Source: Dipteronia dyeriana
Lineage: Eukaryota; Streptophyta; Magnoliopsida; Sapindales; Sapindaceae
Length of the DNA: 64,000 nucleotides
NCBI GenBank assembly: GCA_032871835.1
Contig: CM065301.1
Location: forward strand, 33,612,405 to 33,676,404
Direction of reading: 5' to 3'
The notes beneath the pieces are model-generated. The model worked only from the letters and a program-made list of their open reading frames with translations. It was not told where the DNA came from and did not search any database. Shown here one piece after another: positions 34,482 to 46,602 of this stretch (within the stretch, counting starts at the first letter, position 1; the number at the start of each line of letters is the position of its first letter). Both the position numbers and the translations under genes were made by a program.

Positions 34482-35212
34482 CTATAGCAAATATGTCATA
34501 TCTCTCATCCTCATGTTCTCTAGATGCCCATCAAAACTCTTTTGTGGAAGAGCCTTTGCAAAGGGATCCGCTAGATTTTCTGCTGACGCGATCTTGGTAA
34601 TTGTCACGTCACCCCTATGCACAATTTCCCTTAGAAGGTGATACTTTCTTTCAATGTGTTTCCCTCTCTTATGACTTCTTGGTTCTCTCAAATTAGTCAC
34701 TGCTCCACTATTGTCACAATAGATAGTGATCTGCTAATTCGCATAAGGAACCACTTCCAAATCAATCAAGAATTGGCGGAGCCAAACAACCTCTTTAGCA
34801 GCCTCGCATGCGGAAAAATACTCAGCTTACATGGTGGAATCGGCAAAACAAGATTGTTTGATACTCCTCCATATGACTTCCCCTCCTCTAATAGTAAACA
34901 CAGATCCTAATGTTGATCTCTTGGAGTCAGAATCTGACTGAAAATCAGAATCTGTATACCCAACAGGAATTAAATCCCCTCCAGAGTATACAAGCATATA
35001 ATCTCTCGTTCTCCTAAGATACTTGAAAATATGCTTGATTGCCATCCAATGATCAAGACCAGGTTTCGATTTGAAACCTGCTAACTATTCCCACAGCAAA
35101 ACAAATATCTGGTCTAATACAGAGCACTGCATACATGAGACTTCCAACTGTCGATACGTATGGAACCCTACTCATGATTTGCTCTTCATGCTCATTCTAA
35201 GGAACTTGTTCC
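34482..35212 (-). pseudogene. pol: C2 pol: RNase H, decayed
   Basis: The minus strand from about 35045 reads 'IKHIFKYLRRTRDYMLVYSGG', 'VGYTDSDFQSDSDSKRSTLG', 'IWRSIKQSC' and, after a break, a C-terminal part with 'EIVHRGDVTITKI' ending near 34482 by the polypurine tract. This is the usual copia RNase H order. Stops separate the pieces. Confidence 0.85.
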
Positions 35213-36100
35213 TTAGAAAGTTTTGATTCCATGTCTGAAAAGTAACATACCTTTCTTGGAATCTTGCATGGAAAACCTAGACAAGATTTTATCTATGTAT
35301 GAAGCTTGGGATAATGCAATCATTCTATTATTTCTATTCCTTATGACTTGGATACCAAGAACATAACTTGCTTCTCCTAAGTCCTTCATATCAAACTGTT
35401 TTGCTAACCATTCTTTTATTGATGTTAATACACCTACATCATTTCCGATGAGTAGTATATCATCAACGTAAAGAACTAGGGAAACCAACTTGTCACCTTT
35501 AATCCTTTCGTTTACACAAGGTTCATCAAGGTTTTGATTAAATATAAAACTTTTCATTGCTTGATCGAACCTTATGCTCCAGGATCTGGATGCTTACTTC
35601 AATCCATATATGGATCTTTGCAACTTGCATACCCTTTCCTCTTGGCCCTTTTCAATGAATCTTTCTAGTTGCATCATGTAGATGCTTTCATCAAGACTTC
35701 CATTAAGGAAAGCTGTATTGACATCCATTTGCCAAATCTCTAGATCTAGAGATGCCGCAATAGATAAGAGTATCCTAATGGATTTAAGCATGGCCATAAG
35801 AGAGAAGGTTTTTTCTTAATCGATATCTTCCTTTTGTGTATAACCTTTAGCTACAAATCTAGCTTTAAAGGTTTCCACCTTTCCATCCATTTCTCTTTTC
35901 CTCTTGTATACCCACTTGCACCTGATGGGTTTTATCCCATTAGGCAAGTCTACAAAAGACCAGACTTTGTTTTTCAACATAGATCCAATTTTGGATTGCA
36001 TTGCCTTTTGCCAATGGCGACAATCTATATCTTCCATTGCTTCCTTGTACCTATAGGAATCATCGTCATCCGAAAGATTCTCTATAGATTCTCCTAGACC
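35213..36100 (-). pseudogene. pol: C2 pol: reverse transcriptase, decayed
   Basis: From 36037 the minus strand encodes 'HWQKAMQSKIGSM', 'KWVYKRKREMDGKVETFKA', then in another frame 'LEIWQMDVNTAFLNGSLDESIYM' and 'LQRSIYGLK', then in a third 'LVLYVDDILLIGNDV' (catalytic YVDD present) and 'DLGEASYVLGIQVIRNR'. Three or more frame changes and stops make it non-functional. The sequence is closest to C1 and C3. Confidence 0.88.
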
Positions 36101-36299
36101 AATGTATCTCTCCGGTTGTCTAACAACCCTCCCACTACGATGAGGTATGGTAGATTGTTGATCTTGTGTTGGTACGGAACTTACAATTGGGCTAGGTTAC
36201 GAAACCTCTTGTGGAATTGTGTTTCCTAAAAGCTCATTCAAGACAATTCTACTTTTAGGCACAAATTATTCATCTAGTCCTTTTCCATAAATTTAGCAT

Positions 36300-37200
36300 T
36301 TGTCGTAACATATACTTTAAGATCTGAAGGAATATAAAAATAATAGCCTTTTGTTCCTTTTGGATACCCTACAAATATGCATGTTTCTGAACGGGACTCC
36401 ATTTTTTTGTCTTTCCTTTTAACACATGCGCATGATATCCAAATATATTTAAGTGTTGTAAACTAGGCTTTCGCTCGTTCCACAACTCATGCAGTGTTTT
36501 AGGAACCGACTTAGATGGTACATTGTTTATAATATACATTGCGGTTTGTAAAGCATATCCCCAAAATGAATTAGGAAGCGTTGAATAACTCAACATATAC
36601 CTAACCATATCCAAAAGAGTTCTATCTCTCCTTTCTGCCACCCCATTTTGTTGAGGTGTGCTTGGTGCATAAAACTGAGACATAATCCCATTATCATTAA
36701 GATATTGCTGAAATTCACTAGATAGATATTCTCCGCCACGATCAGACCTCAAGATTTTTATGTGTTTCTCAAGCTTTAAATGCGTTGAACATGTGAAAAG
36801 CATCAGACTTATGTCTTATGAGATACACATAACCAAATCTTGATTGATCATCTGTGAAAGTGATGAAGTACTCATATCCACCTCTAGCTTGAATGCTCAT
36901 AGGTCCACACACTCCAGTGTGTATCAATTCTAAACATTCGATGGCTCTTGTGCCTTTGGTCGTTTTACCTTCCAAACAAGATTCACAAGTTGGTAGATCA
37001 TCAACCTTTAAGTCACATAGTGGTCTGTCACTTACCAATCTTTTAATTCTATAAAGGTTAATATGACCTAGACGCAAATGCCATAGGTAGGTTTCATCTT
37101 TTGATAATTTTACTCTTTTATGATTAGGTTCCGTTGATTCCATGTCTAACAAGTGAGAGATATTTCTATACAAATAGAATAAACTGTTTTCTAATGTACC
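36300..37200 (-). pseudogene. pol: C2 pol: integrase, first catalytic Asp lost
   Basis: The N-terminal zinc finger is present (a His pair in 'HLRLGHINL', a Cys pair in 'CESC'). The catalytic core follows. The first acidic residue, in the segment read as 'LIHTGVCGPM', is Gly; C3 has Asp there. The second Asp is in '[10 protein letters not shown]' and the Glu in '[11 protein letters not shown]', both kept. About ten residues after 'CLEGK' are missing compared with C3, and a frame change lies near 36790. The C-terminus ends near 36369 with 'KGKTKK'. Confidence 0.88.
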
Positions 37201-37480
37201 TTTGCAAATAATTTTGTTATTCTTACTAATAAAAAACCTTTTATCAAAAGCAACCGAATATCTAAATTTATTTAGACAAGAGACAGAAATTAAATTCCTC
37301 TTGAATTGTGGTACATAATAAAAGTTTATTAAATCTAAATGCCTATAAGAATCTAAATTGATTCTAACATCTCCCACTACACTAGTAGACACCAACGCTT
37401 CGTTTCCTAAATACAAGTTGAATTCATTCTCATTAAGTCTATTCCTTTGACCCTTTTCACCGCAAAGGAAACACTTCCCT
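37201..37480 (-). pseudogene. pol: C2 protease remnant fused to the zinc knuckle
   Basis: The knuckle reads CFLCGEKG with Gln in place of the zinc-binding His (37440-37475). It continues within about 15 codons into 'LYLGNEALVSTSVVGDVRI', which belongs to the second half of the protease. The catalytic Asp-Ser-Gly segment that should lie between is absent, so an internal deletion removed the active site. Confidence 0.8.
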
Positions 37481-37489
37481 TTGATCTTG

Positions 37490-38100
37490 GTTACTATCTT
37501 GGTCTCCTTTTAAGAAGGATCAAGTTGCTTTTTTTTTTTCTGTTGTCTCTTGATCTTCTTACGGGTCATTAACAGTAACAGCTTACCAAACATATGAATC
37601 TCTTGACCCTTGCCTTTCAAAATGATTTTTTACGCGCTTTGAACATCTAACTTCAGGCCTTGCAAGGTGTATTCCTTATTATTCAAGGTGTAGTCCAACT
37701 TGAATTGATGAAAGGAATCCGATAGTGAGTTGACAATCATGTCAATTTTGGTCTCACCATCTATTTCAGCACAATTCAGTTTAGCAATGTTGAGATGTGC
37801 TATGACTTTTATCATGTGATCTTTCACACCCTGTCCAGGTTTCATCCTAAGATTTATAAAAGCAATCACTGCCTCTTTCTCTTAGTCATCCTAGACCTCA
37901 TAGCAAACATCTTCTATAGAGACATCATTATATCGGCAGCAATCTCCATTCCTTCATGTTGTTGTTGCAACACGTCAGAGACGATGGCTATAATGTAACG
38001 TACATTTAGCCATCTCATCTGAAGACTTCCACGACTGATACTCATCTCTTTGCTCCTGAGTTAGATTCATTAGTTTGGTGGTCTAGGAATAGAAAGAACG
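37490..38100 (-). pseudogene. gag: C2 gag, decayed
   Basis: Between 38100 and 37630 the minus strand gives, over several frames, the copia gag pattern: a 'SWKSSDEMAKC' helix, 'QQQHEGMEIAADIMMSL', then 'INLRMKPGQGVKDHMIKVIAHLN' and 'IVNSLSDSFHQFKLDYTLNNKEYTL'. A Lys-rich basic stretch leads to the knuckle. Stops at several places. The N-terminus is not clear. Confidence 0.8.
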
Positions 38101-39589
38101 ATCTTATGGTTTTTCAACTTACAACAACCCAATTTTCCTTTATCCATGTGACATAATTATATCAGTTAAAGTATTATATTTTAGAAATTTGAATAGCGAC
38201 GGGGTCATGATTTATTTATATTAAAAAAAATTATATAAGTAAATAATCATGATATAGCACTTTTGAATATTTATCTTGAATTATATATAAAATAATTCAA
38301 TCGTAAAATTCAACGGTGATCCAACCCATAAATGTCACGCCTATTTTGGGAGTTCGCACCATTTACTAGTTGGACTAGGTCCCACCTAATTGTTAACATA
38401 ACAACCAACGTTTTCAATTTTAGCCTTGCAATTTTATTAACAAGAACTTTTGGGAGGATATTAATAATATTACATTGAGTGTGTTACCAAGTTATCGACC
38501 TTCAATATAATCCCTCACGAATATCCCTCCTTTGGGAGTAGATATCGTTTGGGATAATTGTCTAGTCTATCCTTGTAAGGAAGTATCTTGCTAAATTCCA
38601 TTCATGAATACCCCTTGGGGGATTATTCACAAAACATAAAGCTCAACTAAACTTGGAGGCCGTAGGTGTTCCATAACACCTTCTCCCACTCAATTGTTTA
38701 AGGCGTGTGATCGAATTCCAAAGAATGATTTACGAAGTTATCTAGATGCCAATTTAGATACTTAAACCATTCAATGCATGTTCATACCAAAAGAGATATA
38801 TGAACGACACTCCTATTCTATATGTCATGTTATCAAATAATGACAAACATTGCAATATTTACAATAAATACAAATAGCTTCAATTTTTGTCCATCCTAGA
38901 AAAGCAGGTAAATTACATATGTCTTGGAATACAAAAACTCCTTTCTTGGCGAACAAGTCTTCACGCGACCTTCATTGTCCGGACTCTCTCGGATGCCTCC
39001 CATGGGCGTGCGCACCCTTGGCCCTTACCCATGGGTGTGCGCATGCCACAAACCCATAAATGTGTTGCCATGCACAGCCCATGGCTTCCATAGGGCTGCC
39101 ATGCGCAGCCCATGCCACAACAAACGTGGCTGCGTGCTCTTCGCCCATACGTTCGTTGCTACTGCTCGCACGGTCCCAAACTTGTTCAGATTGTTTCCAA
39201 TTCTTCAAACCTTCGAGTCTTTGATACTTGAATGTATTATAGAAGAATTATAAATAAAAAAATACTATAGTTTTTTTATTACAATAGTACAGTTTTTTTT
39301 TTATTACAACAACAAAATAAAAAAATCTTAGCAACTACCAGGAAGGAAATTATGGCAATGATAGACCACCCTTCTTGTTACAATCCCAAAACAAAATTAC
39401 ATTGAAATTCTAGGACCAAAATTGAGCAATAACTAACCACATTTAATATATATATATATATATCCATACACTCTAATGTAAATATATATGCGAATACCTA
39501 GAGTGTCATATCTTTCTAAAACATGCATATATACAATAAAAAGACAAAGATTCACGTACACATACAAAAATTAATCAAGGGCACAACCA
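38101..39589 (-). other. C2 leader between primer site and gag, with GC-rich block
   Basis: There is no gene. Most is AT-rich, but 38965-39180 is strikingly GC-rich and made of recurring words: CCCATGGG followed by GTGCGCA twice, GCCATGC(A/G)CAGCCCATG twice, and a GTGCGCAC palindrome. Frames on both strands across this block are open only because of its composition. Confidence 0.65.
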
Positions 39590-39603
39590 GGCTCTGATAC
39601 CAA
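39590..39603 (-). other. Primer-binding site of C2
   Basis: The minus strand reads TTGGTATCAGAGCC, matching the complement of initiator tRNA-Met, one base after the LTR end. This is the best preserved primer site in the window. Confidence 0.92.
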
Positions 39604-39604
39604 T

Positions 39605-40209
39605 TGAAGGGAAAAATTGATTCAAAACGCAACAGAAGCGTGAGAAAGCGTATAAATATTTTTTTCCCTTTTATGCAACGAGAACCTTAACCCTAGATTA
39701 ATTCATGTATATAAAAAGTGTCGAACCTTTTTCTCGTGAAGATTGAACAAGCACAAAATTGGTTCCATAAGATCTTCCAATCCAATCACGAACGTGAATC
39801 ACCTAAGAGTGTGGGCTCCCTTTCTTTATCTTGTATACCTGAGGATGGAAACAAACTAAATCTTGTTCCTTGTTAGTCACAATAATCCTCAAAGAGAAAA
39901 ATCAAGAACGTCCGACCACTTGTGAATTATCAATCAATTTGATTGAAACTCGTGTGAACCTTGATTCGATGTTGTACACAAAACCCTTTTGATGTAAAGC
40001 ATACTAGTGTACTATCTAAAACAAAAACATTCCCCTTTTCTCTTCTTGGCCGAATTCACACACTATTGCTTAGAGTTGATCGAATTTTGTCTAGAGTAAA
40101 ATCAGATTTTTCTCCCTCAAAATTCCTATGATGGTCGAATTCTTCTCTTAGAAAAATAGGGCTGGTCGAAATTCTCTATCAATTGCCTTAGAGTTGGCCG
40201 AAAATCACA

Positions 40210-40277
<68 letters not shown>

Positions 40278-41350
40278 GAGCATCATAAATCCTCTCCTAA
40301 GAAGGATTTACTTGGTTGACAAGAATCATTTCCTTAGGTGGATTTATTTGGTAGTTAAGAATCCTTATCTAAAAGGAATTCTATTCTCTTATATATATAC
40401 ATGGGCTGGCTGAATTTCTTAGGATATATATTACGATCACAAATCCTTTTCTAAGAAGGATTTACTTGGTTGTTAAGAATCCTTTCCTTAGGTGGATTTA
40501 CTTGGTGGTTAAGAATCTTTTTTCTAAATGAATTCTATCCTACACCAAGACTCCTAATCCAACTCAATTGTGTATTTGTAACCATATTAAAGGCTTCCTA
40601 ATTTGATTAGATAAATAATTCCTTTTATTTATCTACTTATCAAATATAGTCTTTAATATTAATTATACTACAAAAATACCATAATTTGAGGAGACCATCT
40701 TCTACTAGGAAAAATATTTTGACTCTTAATAAAATAATTAATTAACCAACAAATTAATTAATTTCTATTTAATTAAATAATAAAAAATATATATATATTT
40801 AAGCTTTTCTTAATAGCCTTGCCGCCCAACACATGTATATGAGCCATATATTATTTTTTATTTTATTTTATTAAATCCATTGGACCTTAATTAAAAGTCC
40901 ACATGTGAACTAGACCTATTCTTACAAAATTAAACAAGTTCACATGCCTTAATACAATTCTAGATGGACCCCTAAATTGGTCCGGTAGAGTATATCTAGT
41001 GATCCATGCAAGTTCGTGTGGATTGGGGATCTTGACGGACTATCTAAATTTAAGCTCCAATAGACACAACCCAATCACAATCAACAAATGATTCACTTAG
41101 GTCCGTTCTATTTAATTTTAGTTCATTCCACTAAAGAAATAAAATTGAACTCTTAAATAAAGATAGAATAAGTTGATTTTACTCATTCAAACCATAGACA
41201 ACCTTATTGGAGAAAGTGTATACTCGTGAAGAATATTAGTAATCGCCAAGAGCTCATAGACCGCCTATAGCTCTCTAAGTCACCAAATTTACTCATATGA
41301 CCATATTTTGAACTTGGATATTTTGACTTGTCTAGAAACTATGTTTTAAT
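39605..41350 (-). repeat. C2 5' LTR, about 700 bp short at its 5' end
   Basis: Collinear with 32006 to about 33765, then stops within 'tgttttaat' at 41350, while the 3' LTR continues to 34467. It carries a long CA/TA tract (about 40210-40278). Confidence 0.9.
40210..40278. repeat. (CA)n(TA)n microsatellite in C2 5' LTR
   Basis: About 28 CA repeats are followed by a short TA run. The 3' LTR has a shorter version at the same place, so the tract changed length after insertion. Confidence 0.95.
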
Positions 41351-42754
41351 AGGTCATTACCCGTGCATAACTAGAACACAAACCTCCCAATGAGCAAGAC
41401 CAGAGAAGTAGACCAGACACCCATCTGGCCAGTGTACGGATCACTACGTGGGTCCTAACCGTCACAAAACCATTGCACATGCCTAAAGCAGAGAAGAAAA
41501 TTTGAAGCATCAGGCCACTGTACGGTCAATGCACAGATCTTTACCCGTGCATTTCGTGCGTCAGGGACGCCACATCAGCATTTTCCGATCTAAATTTGGA
41601 ATGTATATACATCTTATTCCTATTTCGAAGATACATTTACATAGACTCTCAAAACACTCAATTTCTCCCATTTACATCTCTAATTACTAACCTAGATTTA
41701 GCAATCATTCCTCATCACATCTAACCATCTTACATCTTCATCTACTCAAGGACACTTGGAGGATTGGAATGAAGCTTCAAGGAAGATGGAGTTTCTCTAC
41801 ATGGGTCTTCTTCATCTCTTTTCTTCTTTTTATTTTATTATACTTTTCGTGAGTAGCTAGACATCCCACTAAGGAATTGATGTGAAACACTTGTGGATAT
41901 TGGGTTTTTCTAATAAACTCTATTCTATTTTATTAAATCTATCAATTATGTTTCATTCATTGTTTAAAATGCTTCCATTAATTGGTTTGTCTTTGAATGT
42001 AAAATTCTCTCCTTTCTAATTGAAGGGAATTATTTGAGTAGTTAACTAGGTTTACATCTACCTGTTTTTCTTAAGCTCATTTGAAAGGAAGGGTCAAACA
42101 AGAGTACAACCCTCAAGTGAGACCCGAGCTTTATAATCTCAATTTGTACCTAATCTCAAATAGGTGACCAATTCTATACATCTAGATTGGTTGCTTGTGA
42201 GAGGTTAAGCATCAACACTATACATCTTGGTAGGTGACTTTTTAAAGAGATTAGTGTCTTAATTTGATAGATGCTCATTCATGCATAATCACTTGTGGTG
42301 GCCAATACTATACATCTAGATTGGACACTCATAAGGGATATACAACCAATACTTTACATCTAGACTGGTTATAATCGATTAATGTGTATTCATTTCATAT
42401 GAGTTCATACATGCCCACAATTCACTTATTGGGTCCGACAATTCCTTAGCCTTAACCATCATATTTCACCACTCATTTCATAATAACACTAATTGCATGA
42501 TAGATTTACTAACCTAATTATAGTTTGCATCTTAGGTATTAACTTTCAAAAACCAAACCATTAATATATTTTTTTCATGTATTGGTTTAGTTTAGTAGTA
42601 TTAGTTTACTAGCTTTAGCCTTTTGATTCCCCTTTCCCTGTGGACAACTCCCAACCTGCCATTGTACTAGTTTTATAAACTTTAAGGCATTGTTGTGGTT
42701 CTATATAATTATTCTTTGACGTATGATTTTCTAACAATAAAAATGTACACGTCA
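41351..42754 (+). repeat. W1 5' LTR, remaining part
   Basis: Resumes at AGGTCATTACC and ends ACACGTCA just before the primer site. It matches 46844-48240. A small hairpin (AATGCAC/GTGCATT, 41529-41553) corresponds to the GTGC...GCAC hairpin of the 3' LTR; in the 24 aligned bases all nine differences are transitions. The repeated 'ctatacatctagattgg' motifs (about 42170-42370) are shared with the 3' LTR. Confidence 0.88.
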
Positions 42755-42758
42755 AAAA

Positions 42759-42776
42759 TGTTGCCGCTGCCGGGGA
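42759..42776 (+). other. Primer-binding site of W1 (tRNA-Asp-like)
   Basis: TGTTGCCGCTGCCGGGGA matches 15 of 18 bases of the tRNA-Asp complement used by Tat and Athila elements. It lies four bases after the LTR end. Confidence 0.8.
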
Positions 42777-42897
42777 ACAACGTTAATTAGTTGACTACTC
42801 TTAGTTATCTATTTAGTTAAGTGTCTTAGTTAGTTTTAGTTTTCCTTTTTTCTTATTACTTCTTTTGGTATTTTTGTTGTTATTTGTTCAGGACTCT

Positions 42898-43965
42898 ATG
42901 GATATATTCACACAAAATATGAGGTCAAGCTATATGCCATATGTCGACTCTTATAGTCAAGAGTCTATTCTTTATGATAGTTACAACACCTCCATCAACG
43001 CATCAAATCAAGGTTACAAAAACATATCAATTACCTCAACGAAGAAATTTTGAAGAGGAAGAACAAAGCAGAAAGTTGTTAGAGATCAACAAAGAATTGA
43101 TGGCCTTCCCCAAAGAGATAGTTTCAGCGATGGAGTCGATGAAGAATGAGAATTGTATTGATGAAGAATGAGAATGATGCACTTCAAGCGAGAGTGGGAG
43201 AAATTTCCCAAGAAAAAGATGATATAAGGGAAGAATTTCATAAGGAATTGCAACTTTTGAAGGAAGAGCTAGAAGGAAAAGAAGCCTCGAAAGTGTCAAA
43301 GATAGAAAAAACTCCAAGAGCTAAACAAAAAGCTTGTACTTGAGGAGAAATCGCTTAGAGTGAAAACTAGTAAACTCAAGAAAAAGAATGACGAAGTATC
43401 AGACAAGAACAAAGAGTTGGAAGAGAAAATCAAGAGACTTGAGGCCAAAAATTTTAAAGCATTTTAGGAGTTTTTGGACTTCATAAGGTTAGCAATGGAA
43501 TTTGAAAATGAGACAGCTCACAAATCAAAGGAAATACAAATAGAGATCGAGCTAAAGGTCAATGCCTTGAATGAAGTTGAAGAAGCTCTTAAACATAATG
43601 ATGAAGCTCTCATGATAGCAGAGACGAGGGAGAGTGTCTTCGGTATTGAGTTGGACAAAGTGAAACAAGTGGTCAAGATATTGCCAAAGGATACTAACTC
43701 GAAGCAAAAAAGACACCAAAAGAAAGGGAGAATTCCTAACTCTTCCCTCATATGTTATTTTTATTCAAAGTGAGAGCATTTTAAAGATGAATATTTTACG
43801 GTCAATAGAAAAAGGAAAAAGGGAGGTGCTAGGAATATGAACAATCCACCAAGAGTTAAAAAGATTTGAGGTGAGGAAGGACCAAATTCATTTAGCTAGA
43901 AATATAGGGAAGGAAAAGATAAAAGAACAACCTAAGTTAATTTGGGTTCCTAAAAAAAAGGAGTT
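42898..43965 (+). pseudogene. W1 gag-like ORF: coiled coil with decayed zinc knuckle
   Basis: Starting at an ATG near 42898, an N-terminal Ser/Tyr/Asn-rich part is followed, after frame changes near 43030, 43150 and 43310, by a long Glu/Lys-rich coiled coil (43050-43690). A basic linker follows, then 'LICYFYSK', a stop, and 'EHFKDEYF' (about 43748-43797). This is a CCHC pattern in which the second and third Cys have become Tyr. Near 43140-43170 a 16-base unit (gatgaagaatgagaat) is duplicated, causing one frame change. The end has 'IWVPKKKEF'. It is probably a structural protein of the element, with no enzyme domain. Confidence 0.65.
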
Positions 43966-46600
43966 TCCCAATTTGGTTGAGCCACCCTTAGCATCACATT
44001 GAACATCTTTGATGTATGTTGAATTGCACAATATATTTTTCCTTCTTTATTCTATTATTTCTTTTCCCATTTATGTGTGAAATTGTGCTTGATAATTGAG
44101 AGGATAGAAAGATATAGGTTTGAGGGTAAAATTTATTTTGGAATTTGTTATTTTATTTAGGTTGTTTCATTTCAATAAGAAGTGGTGTTGTAAGTTTGGC
44201 TTGGCTACTACAAGTATTGAGAAAAATCTAGCTTGCCTAAACTTTCTGCTATGTGTTCTAGTGTGAAAGATAATCTAAAGCTTCTGGAGGAAGCAAAATT
44301 TTTGCAGCTTGTGTATCAATGCAAGGCTCTTTGTCTCTTGGTAGGAAACAACAACAACTTGTGCGTTCGGGAGGGACAAGTTGGCCAAGAGCGCTCATAA
44401 AAAGAGCGAGAGCCTTACCTTAATAAGATAAGCTTTCAAGGAGGCTTCCCACTTCAGTTTTACTTTCTTAAACTCACTTTTAAATTTTCTGAATTATATT
44501 TTTATCTTTTATTCTTTACTCGCTTTCAAAGAATGATGTTGAGATGGTTTGTGTGGAGAGATAGTTGGATAACATAAGTTGATTTACTTTGTGCATATTG
44601 ATCGCAATTTTGAATTGAATCTTTTATCAATCTTGATTGGAGTGATGAGCCATAGGCTCTTTACAATATATGTATGAATGTGCATGTGCTTAATTTTCAT
44701 ATATTGCCCCATTCAGTTTGAGGGTAGTATATACACACATACTTGTACAGGTTTTAAGCTTATAGAGAAAATCGGTTTGGTGGTCATCCTATCCCCATTC
44801 TATTCAAATTTTATGAAATATTAATGCTTCATGTTGGTTTGTGCTTAAATGTCGATATTGCACTTGATTGCCTTATTTTATATGTATGCCTTTTTGAGTC
44901 TTTTTATTTATATTGGGCATTGATTGTGCATGATTATGGCTTAGGTTGTTTATTTTGAGTCATGTTAGGTGTGTACCACTAGGGCGGACTCTCTAATCTT
45001 CAACATTGAGGATAATGTTGAGTTTTGGTTTGGCGGTGTAGACGTCTTATTAGTCGTCTTTTTTAGTCTATTTTAAAAAATTTGCTATTTTGCTAAAATT
45101 TTCGAGCTTCGTTTAGCTTGGTGAGATACCTTGAGCATAGTGTTTGTGGCAAATTTGTGTATGCTTAGTGTGCTTGGTCATAGCTTTTTGTCATTTTAGG
45201 AGTCTCACTTGCATTTCATAGGTTAGTCCCATCTTTTAGTGTCTAAGTTGAGGGGACTCGGTGCTTAAGTGCCTTGTTCTAATACTAGAGATACCCTCGT
45301 GAGATCACAAACACAAACCAAAAAACATATATATTTTGAGGGAATATGTTTTTCAAATCTTAAACACTATTCAAATACCATCCATAGTCTCATTAGATCA
45401 ACAATCATCATTTGTCTTAAAAAATGCATCATATATGTGGAATGCTTGATTGAAACTTTTATTCCCTTGATAGATGGAATCTTTGAAATGATATTAGGCA
45501 ATGTGTGTGTTAGCCACTTAAGAAGTCCAAATACTTCTCATTCCCATTATGTGTGTGTTCCAAGCCAACTTTGAAGCCAAACACATATAGACTTTTTCTT
45601 TTTACACCCACATCATCCTTAACCCAAGCAACCTTAACATTAAGCCAACCATCACTTAATTGATCTTGTTAAGGCTTAGGATTGAATGTAAAGTGCTTTA
45701 TTTGATAAATGGTGTGTACGTAGGATATTAGTGATGAATTGTATGAATGTCCATAGTCAAAAAGGTAAAAAGAAAACAGAAGAGAAGTAAAGAAAAATAT
45801 CAAAAGAAAAGAATAAAAGAAAAGAAAAAAAGCAACAGAACAAGGAAAAAACCAAAAGAAAAAAAATATATGAGTGCTTCAATTGCCTTGCTTGAATTGT
45901 AAGTGCTACTCAAAAAGATAAGTGATTAGTTAGAGTTTGCACCTGAAATTGAATTGTATGCCTGGATGCCATAATGTATGTTCAAATTAGTGTGCATGAA
46001 GAGTCAAATGTTATAGTGTAGAATGTAATGCCTTGACTTGGTTGATTAGTACTTTGTACCTAAATTTCCATTCTTTCTAATCACCAATCACTGTGGCCCC
46101 ATTACAACCTAATGATAAAGACCTAGTTGACTTTAGAGGATGTCTAGATTAGGAATAATAGTCGATGCATGCTATTTCCACGTTCATGACACTTGATTCT
46201 TTCATGAGACTCATTCACTGAAAAAACTTTCATTCTATATTAAATGTATACAATTAATTTGATTCCATTACATAACTTCATTTGTATACATATTGTATGA
46301 GTGTGAACCTAGGTTCCAAGAGGAAAAAGAAGAGAGATTCCATGTGAGAACCTAGAATCAAAGTGAATTACGCTTAAGGAGTGAGAGTGAATAGTTGTGC
46401 TTTAAGTGTAGAATTCGTGTTGTGTGAGTTTCCCCTTGCAGTGCCTTGGAGTTGTTTAGAACATTTTGCATGAACCTATTCTTTGCTCCCACTCTTTTTT
46501 TTTATCTCCCAATTAGTTGGTGTTGTGAAAAATGTTTTGTGTCTAGGAAATTTTAGATCGAGTCATTTTTATTTATGTCTTAGTTGTTTTGTTTTAGAGT
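43966..46600 (+). other. W1 internal non-coding region
   Basis: There are 2.6 kb with no pol motif in any frame. It contains the hairpin motif GCTCATAAAAAGAGCG (44393-44408) shared with X1, a second polypurine-like block 'ttgaggataatgttgag' at about 45006-45022 ahead of 'tttggtttggcggtg', and an A-rich tract (45770-45870). The part from 45430 matches W0 at 1-1194. Confidence 0.65.
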
Positions 46601-46602
46601 TT

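Larger units (their letters stand above)
32006..41350 (-). mobile_element. C2: copia element inserted in the W1 5' LTR, 5' LTR truncated
   Basis: It has a 3' LTR (32006-34467), polypurine tract, pol and gag on the minus strand, a primer site, and a 5' LTR (39605-41350) lacking about its first 700 bp. AGGTCA occurs on both sides (32000-32005, 41351-41356). Comparison with the W1 3' LTR shows only 6 bp of target missing, so the truncated end is very close to the original insertion point. Pol has several inactivating changes. Confidence 0.9.

Noticed and set aside
38887..39253. Overlapping frames on both strands in the C2 leader
   Set aside because: Their openness follows from the GC-rich repeated words; no domain is seen and the region is a leader.
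39590..39603. tRNA gene
   Set aside because: Only the 14-base primer-site match is present, without a cloverleaf. The same holds for 42759-42776.
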